DNA of 64,000 nucleotides from Nitrincola sp. A-D6 (lineage in GTDB: Bacteria; Pseudomonadota; Gammaproteobacteria; Pseudomonadales; Balneatricaceae). Every line of letters starts with the position of its first letter. Within the stretch, counting starts at the first letter, position 1. Under the pieces are notes generated by a model. It made no database searches and was not told where the DNA came from. It was given only the letters and a program-made list of their open reading frames with translations. The stretch is taken from NCBI RefSeq assembly GCF_000764495.1, contig NZ_JRLB01000031.1:30377-94376 (forward strand), read 5' to 3'. Below, in pieces: positions 58,546 through 64,000 of the stretch. The position numbers were made by a program, and so were the translations under genes.

Positions 58546-59439
58546 TCAGAGTGACGTGTCGAGTAGCATCATCAGCACAAACCCCAGAACGAGTCCGTTG
58601 GTGGCAAAAAATTCGTGGCCTTTACGGTGTGATTCGGGAATGATCTCATGGCTGATGACAAACAGCATGGCTCCCGCCGCACCTGCCAGTCCCCAAGGCA
58701 GGAGGTGAGTGCTGAACTCTAGCAGAGTGGCACCCATGACCGCCATGGCTGGTTCTGCAAGGCCTGTTAATACACCGATAGTGATTGAGAACAGGCGAGT
58801 GTAACCCACGGCTATCAGTGCCATGGCAACCACAAAACCTTCCGGCATATCTTGAATCGCAATGCCGGCTGCTAATCCATGGCCGTTATTGGCTGCATAG
58901 GCGGCACCAATTGCCAGCCCTTCCGGAAAGTTGTGCAAAGCAATAGCCAGTACAAACAACCAACTCTGGCGCAAACGCGTGCTGGAAATGCCGTCAGAAC
59001 CCTTGATAAAGTGCTCATGAGGGACTAATTTTTCAATTACCAGCATCATGGCGGCACCGAGCAGCACGGCCAGGGCAACCTGACCGGAGGCCATAAAACT
59101 ACCGCTGCTTTGGCCTTCCATCATTTCCATTGAAGGCAAAATCAGTGAAAAAATGCTGGCAGCGAGCATTACACCGGCACCAAAACCCATCAAACTATCG
59201 ATAAAACGCTCAGAGATGCGGTTGGTGAATACGGCCAGGCAGGCACCTGCGGCGGTAGAAGCCGCCGCTACCATACCGGCATAAAATGCATAGCGAACCA
59301 AGTCCCGAGTCTGCAGCAGTACGACCAGTTGGTAGATCAACAAAGCCAGACCCGCAATTAGAATCAAAGCTCCCAGTAGCTTTTTTAATGGGAGTCTAGA
59401 ACCAGCGGAGCGGGTGGATGTCAGAATTCGGGTATTCAT
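58546..59439 (-). CDS. ZIP family divalent-metal transporter
   Basis: 297 residues, about eight membrane helices. The ZIP metal-pathway motifs ALHNFPEGLAIG (helix 4) and DMPEGFVVAM (helix 5) and the later HEIIPESHR are present. The family moves Zn2+, Fe2+ or Mn2+ into the cytosol. A 19-bp Fur-like box lies 19 bases upstream of the start, between the ATG with AAGGAG and the promoter, so iron-dependent repression is expected, which argues for iron or manganese over zinc. Terminated by the hairpin at 58490. Confidence 0.92.
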   Translation of the reverse strand: MNTRILTSTRSAGSRLPLKKLLGALILIAGLALLIYQLVVLLQTRDLVRYAFYAGMVAAASTAAGACLAVFTNRISERFIDSLMGFGAGVMLAASIFSLILPSMEMMEGQSSGSFMASGQVALAVLLGAAMMLVIEKLVPHEHFIKGSDGISSTRLRQSWLFVLAIALHNFPEGLAIGAAYAANNGHGLAAGIAIQDMPEGFVVAMALIAVGYTRLFSITIGVLTGLAEPAMAVMGATLLEFSTHLLPWGLAGAAGAMLFVISHEIIPESHRKGHEFFATNGLVLGFVLMMLLDTSL

Positions 59440-59457
59440 GGGTGCTCCTTATGTTTA

Positions 59458-59476
59458 TTTAATAATAATCATTATC
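59458..59476. promoter_or_regulatory. Fur-like box upstream of the ZIP transporter
   Basis: TTTAATAATAATCATTATC matches the Fur consensus GATAATGATAATCATTATC at 16 of 19 positions counted by eye. It lies between the ZIP start (59439, minus) and the hemerythrin-c-di-GMP gene (59669, plus). Binding by Fur, rather than Zur or MntR, is inferred. Confidence 0.75.
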
Positions 59477-59608
59477 ATCTAATAGAGTGCAAGTCTCCAG
59501 TAGAATTGCTTAATAGCCTGATTAAATTTTGGCTATGATCTGCGAGGGAAAAAATCCTCTATAAACAATATTGATATTGACTGCATTTACACCTTTATAA
59601 ATATAAGG

Positions 59609-59629
59609 TTATAGTCCGCTGGACTATAA
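59609..59629. promoter_or_regulatory. Perfect palindrome upstream of the hemerythrin-GGDEF-EAL gene
   Basis: Arms TTATAGTCC (59609-59617) and GGACTATAA (59621-59629) around GCT form a 9-bp perfect inverted repeat ending about 40 bases before the TTG 59669. The spacing and symmetry suit a dimeric operator. The cognate regulator is unknown; it does not match the FNR or Fur consensus. Confidence 0.6.
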
Positions 59630-59668
59630 TGATCGTTAAAGAAGTATAACATCGGCTATAAGGCTGCT

Positions 59669-62600
59669 TTGGCTATGACCCCTACTCCAGATGATGCAAA
59701 TACAGCGTTTGAAATCTTTCCCTGGAGCCCGCAACTTGAGACGGGCATTGCGATTATTGATGATCAGCATCGTAAATTGGTGGTCTTACTTAACAAGCTG
59801 GGTCAGCAGTATGTACAGGGTGTTTCCGAACAGGCTATTGAGCAGATCCTGAAAGAGTTGTCCGATTATGCTGACTACCATTTCCAAACTGAGGAAGCTA
59901 TCTGGGAGGCTTCGTTAGGGGGCGATGAATGGTTCTCGGGTCATGTTAATAGCCATCAGCATTTTTTTGACGAAATTCAGTTATTACGCAACAGCGATTT
60001 ACCCTTTCATTTGCTGCTCGAAGAGCTGTTTTCTTTTCTTACGCAATGGCTGGCTTATCATATTCTGGATAGTGACAAGCGTATGGCTAAGGCTGTGCAT
60101 GCCATAAATGAAGGCTTGAGTGTCGTTGATGCGCGTGATCGTGCTGATGACGAGATGAGAGGTGCCACGGCTGTACTGATCAAAACTGTGCTGTCCATGT
60201 ATGAGAAGCTGTCTTCTCAGGCCATGCAGTTAATGCAGGAAAAACATGCACGTCAGCGGGCTGAAGCCGCATTGGATTTAAGTGAGCAACGTTGGCAGTT
60301 TCTGCTGCAGGGTGCTCATGAAGGTTTTTGGGAATGGGCTGAACAGGATGCAACTCCCTTATTACCGGATCAGATAGCGCAGTCGTTATTACACCAGGCA
60401 GAAGCTGACCAAGGTGAAATACATGAGGATGACTTGCCGCAACTCCGTTCGGCATTAGCCGATTTGTGGCAGCCAAACCATGGCGAGTTAAAGGTCACTT
60501 ACCGCATAGTACTTCCCACTGGCGCGCTGCGCTGGATGGAGTTACGTGGCAAGGTGATTCAGCGGGACAGTGAGGCAAAGCCGCAAAGACTGATAGGTAC
60601 CCGGGAAGATATTACCGAGCGCGAGCTGATTAGCCATGTCATCAGCCTGGGACATGAAGCCCTGTTCATCACTGATACAAAAAACCGGATAACGGCGGTT
60701 AACCATGCGTTCATTGCACTGACCGGCTATACAGAAGAGGCTGTGCTCGGACAGCCTCCCAGCATGCTCGCATCCGGTCTGCATACACAGGCGTTCTTTA
60801 GCCGTATGTGGCAAGTACTGCAAAGGGATGGGATTTGGGAAGGTGATATCTGGAATCAGCGTCCTGACGGGGAACGCTACGCCTTGCATCTGTTTATTCA
60901 GCGTCACAATGGAACGGATGGCTCACCCAGTCACTATGTGGCTACCGGTTATGATGTGACTGAGCGTAAACACTATGAAATGGAGTTGCAGGATCAGCGT
61001 AAGCGTTTGCAGACAGCGTTGGAATCGGTACATGCAGGCACCTGGGATTGGGATCTGACGACCAATGTGCTCATTTGCGATACGCGCTGGTGGGAAATGC
61101 TCGGCTTAAGTGTGCATGATGCGAGTTCGACTACGATTCAGTTTTGGCAAGATACTGTGCATCCTGACGATGTATCCCGTGTGTTGACACTCATTGATGA
61201 GCATATCCTTAACAGTGATGAGCTGTGCGAAGTTGAATATCGCTTGCAAACCCAGTCAGGTGACTGGATCTGGGTTCGTTCTTTAGGGCGTGTTATGCAG
61301 CGTGATAAGGCTGGGATTGCCACTCAGGTCGTGGGGATCAATATCGATATTACCCAGCAAAGAAACCATCAGCAGCAGCTTGAATATGTTGAGCTGCACG
61401 ATGTGCTGACTGGATTGCCCAATCGCAACCTGTTCTTGCAGTTGCTGAAAACCACCATGCAGACTTCGGAAGATGCCAGAAGACTGATGGCGGTAATTTA
61501 TCTGGATATCGATAATTTTGCGGAGATTAATGATCAGTATGGGATGGAAACGGGTGACCGTCTGATTGTAGCGATCAGTCAGCGCGTGCGTGATTCTGTC
61601 AGAGAGCATCAAAGTCTTGCGCGTATTGGTGGTGATGAGTTTGTGCTGATACTTTCCGGCTTCAGCAGGAAGGCGATATAGTGTCACCGGTGAAACGTTT
61701 GTTAATGCACCTGGCTGAGCCTATGCTGATTAATAACTACTCGCTGGAGTGTTCTGCCAGCATTGGTATCGCTTTTTACCCGCAGACACACAAAATTGAT
61801 GCTGATGGCTTGATTCGACAGGCCTCACAAGCGCTTTACCAGGCCAAACAATCGGGTAAAAATCGCTATGCGGTGTTTGACCCGGATACAGATTCAATGA
61901 CCCGCAGAAAGCTGGAGCAAATTGAAGCTATTCGTCAGGGATTGTTGCAGCAGCAGTTTGTGCTCTACTATCAACCCAAAGTGAATATGCTCAGTGGAGA
62001 AGTGACGGGTGCTGAAGCGCTGATTCGCTGGCAACATCCACAAATGGGCTTGCTACCTCCCAGTTACTTTATTCCTGTTATCGAACAGCATCTCTTATCA
62101 GTAGAGATAGGTAACTGGGTGCTTGAGTCTGCTTTTCAGCAACTGGATCAATGGATAGGTATGGGGCTGCCCCAGAGCTTTGTGGTTAGCGTCAATATCG
62201 GGGTGGTGCAGTTACATGATGCCTCATTCAGTGAGTTTCTGGTTCAGTTACTCAAGCGTTATCCCAGGGTGAGTGCAAATCAACTGGAGCTGGAGATACT
62301 TGAAACCGGTGCTATTGAAGATATGTCTTATGTCTCCGGTTTGATTTTAAAACTACAAAGCTATGGTTTTACCTGCTCCCTGGACGATTTCGGTACGGGG
62401 TATTCTTCGCTGACTTTCCTGAAAAATATTCCGGCACGAACGATAAAAATTGATCAAAGCTTTATTCGAACGCTGCCGCAAGATCCCGAGCACTTCATGA
62501 TTATTAATAGCATCCTGGGTCTCGCCAAGAGCCTGAACCGGCAGGTAATTGCTGAAGGGGTTGAAAGCATTTTACACGGTGAGCTGTTGCTGGAGTTAGG

Positions 62601-63056
62601 CTTTACTGCAGCGCAGGGCTTTGCCATCGCCAGACCCATGCCAGCAGCAGAATTACTTGAGTGGATGGCGGCCTGGCAACTACCTGCAGCCTGGCAACGT
62701 TGTATAGCCTTGCCTGCGGATAAAATACCGTTACTTTTGGCGGAAGTGGAGCAGCGTAGTTGTATGGAAGAGCTACAGCAGTATTTTGATGGCCAAGTGG
62801 ATTGCCCACCTTTACTCGATAGCAGTGAAAAGGTTGAGGGAATCTTGCCGCAGATGTGCCTGAATCAACCCAGTGTTGATGCGGTGCATGGCAGCGTTTG
62901 CAGGGGAACTACCAGCAGTTACTGGAAGAAGCGAAATCGCTGGTCTCTCTTTATCGTCAAGGACAAATAGACCAGTTACAGTTCCGTTTTACCGGATTTA
63001 AAACAGCTGATAAGCAATTTATTGACCAGTTGCGTTTACTTAGAAGGGCGGTCTGA
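59669..63056 (+). CDS. Hemerythrin-PAS-GGDEF-EAL c-di-GMP protein (two frameshifts)
   Basis: About 1130 residues. N-terminal bacterial hemerythrin (about 15-150): WSPQLETGIAIIDDQHRKL, YHFQTEE, HVNSHQHFFDE and HILDSDKRM give the His/Glu/Asp ligands of a di-iron site, which can sense O2 or redox state. PAS domains follow (about 210-320, 325-435, 450-560). GGDEF (about 570-730) has IGGDEF intact and EAL has [26 protein letters not shown] and AEGVES; both may be active. Bases are missing at about 61672 (agcaggaag for agccaggaag, FSQEGDIVSPVKRLL) and about 62906 (ggc for gggc, HGQRLQGNYQQLLEEAKSLVSLYRQ), after which the gene reaches TGA at 63054-63056. The C-terminal helical region is unassigned. 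TTG 59669 has AAGG 6 bases upstream. ATG 59675 is the alternative. Confidence 0.88.
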
Positions 63057-63226
63057 TTGTGCTCTAAGCATACATGCTGCTGCACAAGTGGGGTTGGCCA
63101 AAACTGGAAATTATAAACAGCCCCACAGTTAAGCTCAAAATAATCTTATTCATTTAGACATCGGCCACGTAAAATAACTGTGTATTTATATTTAACGGTT
63201 CCTGAAGTAGCATGAGAAGTTAGCAT

Positions 63227-64000
63227 TTGAACCTATCTCGTTTTAAACCTCCTGGTCGTATTGTGAAGCATTGGCGTTTGGTTTTGTTGTTTTCAACCCT
63301 CCTGTTTGCGCTTTGTTCCGCTGTTTTTCTCAGTCTATGGAGTAGCTTCAAACACTCTATGGAGCAGACACAGCAGCGTATCATTTTCGAGAGTCAGCTA
63401 TTGGAGCGTAGCGTGACACGGACGCTGGATTCCGTTGAGTCGGCGATGGTGTCGCTGGATATGCTATTTGCTCAGCAAGCCGATGTCGCTGTGTCCACTT
63501 TGCCCGCTGAAAGGCTGCGTCAGCGCGTAGATGAGATGATTCATCTTGCGCCACATATTCGTCAGGTGATTGTAACTGAAGGAACTCGGGTGCTGGTAGA
63601 CAGTGCGGCCAGAGGGGAAGGGCAGGAAATAGATGCACAGCGTCTCGGGCTGGACTTCAATTCATCCAGTATGTCCGGGCAGTCGGGATTGAGGATTATC
63701 AGCAGACTGAATCAACAATTTTTGCCTTTGATTGACCAGCAAGAAACCCAGTCCACGCACAGGGTAGTAGTAACAGGACTGCGCTCCGGGTTTCATTCAT
63801 TAACAGGAGAGCCATACTGGATTTTGGTGGCGCTGAGTCCGGAATACCTGACCGGGTACTTTTTGCATGATCGGCCGCCGCAAACTACACAGCGGGCGGT
63901 CAGTTTACTCAGTTTTGATGGGGACCGGATTGTTTCAATGTTGCCCGAAACCTCGGATTTACCAGCCGTTAGTGAGTTTCTAAAGTCTGGTCAGAGTCAA
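63227..64000 (+). CDS. Membrane sensor protein with Cache-like domain, truncated by window end
   Basis: 258 codons, open to the end of the window. A membrane helix (about 18-40, WRLVLLFSTLLFALCSAVFLSL) is followed by SLWSSFKHSMEQTQQRIIFESQLLERSVTRTLDSVESAMVSLDMLF and a beta-rich periplasmic region that resembles double-Cache sensors (APHIRQVIVTEG..., YWILVALSPEYLTGYF). Output domains lie beyond the window; a GGDEF/EAL or histidine kinase is likely by analogy with the neighbours but not shown. The start is TTG 63227, the first possible start after an in-frame TAG at 63221. It begins about 170 bases after the hemerythrin gene; no gene is seen in the gap. Confidence 0.72.
   Translation, partial: MNLSRFKPPGRIVKHWRLVLLFSTLLFALCSAVFLSLWSSFKHSMEQTQQRIIFESQLLERSVTRTLDSVESAMVSLDMLFAQQADVAVSTLPAERLRQRVDEMIHLAPHIRQVIVTEGTRVLVDSAARGEGQEIDAQRLGLDFNSSSMSGQSGLRIISRLNQQFLPLIDQQETQSTHRVVVTGLRSGFHSLTGEPYWILVALSPEYLTGYFLHDRPPQTTQRAVSLLSFDGDRIVSMLPETSDLPAVSEFLKSGQSQ

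Overview
The window is a gene-dense stretch of a gammaproteobacterial chromosome, most likely a marine Oceanospirillales/Alteromonadales-type organism. The evidence is the gene content: DUF2789, DUF2788, DUF938 and YccF families, non-metal KdsA, LuxS, RadD, UmuDC, azurin, a bacterial FAN1-type nuclease, two RND efflux pairs and many GGDEF/EAL proteins. The genus cannot be fixed from the sequence alone. No complete insertion sequence, prophage, CRISPR array or rRNA operon is visible.

Layout. 0.1-6.2 kb: DUF6394 membrane protein and TrkA-type ion channel, Tim44-like protein, yaaA, DUF2789, trpS, Sel1-repeat protein. 6.2-12.4 kb (minus strand): DUF4139 protein, a pseudokinase-TM-FGE protein, kdsA, GIDE/LemA pair, DUF2788. 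12.6-31.9 kb: SulP transporter, then four large GGDEF-EAL proteins interleaved with a di-haem cytochrome c peroxidase, radD, a GNAT enzyme, luxS and an SDR, followed by a Ca2+/Na+ antiporter with an ArsR regulator. 32.0-36.4 kb: tRNA-Ser(GGA) followed by two autotransporter-barrel proteins and a possible transposase remnant. 36.5-44.1 kb: parvulin PPIase, TIGR03643/CLCA_X/YqfO cluster, a PD-(D/E)XK-helicase plus FAN1-type nuclease operon, CSD-DUF1294, a gutted DUF1016 nuclease, yccF. 44.2-57.3 kb: RND pair 1, SOS-controlled umuDC, methyltransferase, LysE exporter, ParS-type antitoxin plus TetR, RND pair 2. 57.3-64 kb: azurin, DUF938, Fur-box ZIP transporter, hemerythrin-PAS-GGDEF-EAL protein and the start of another membrane sensor protein.

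Two themes stand out. First, c-di-GMP signalling: five tandem GGDEF-EAL proteins, each with a different sensory input (helical periplasmic domain beside a peroxidase, PhnD-like binding protein beside luxS, PAS only, MASE1-CHASE, hemerythrin), and a further membrane sensor whose output lies beyond the window. Second, the sequence is riddled with frameshifts. About 30 single-base losses break otherwise normal genes; nearly all shift the frame by -1 and most can be repaired by adding one copy of a neighbouring identical base. This looks like a systematic consensus error of the assembly rather than gene decay, so frameshifted genes are given here as whole genes with the break positions described.
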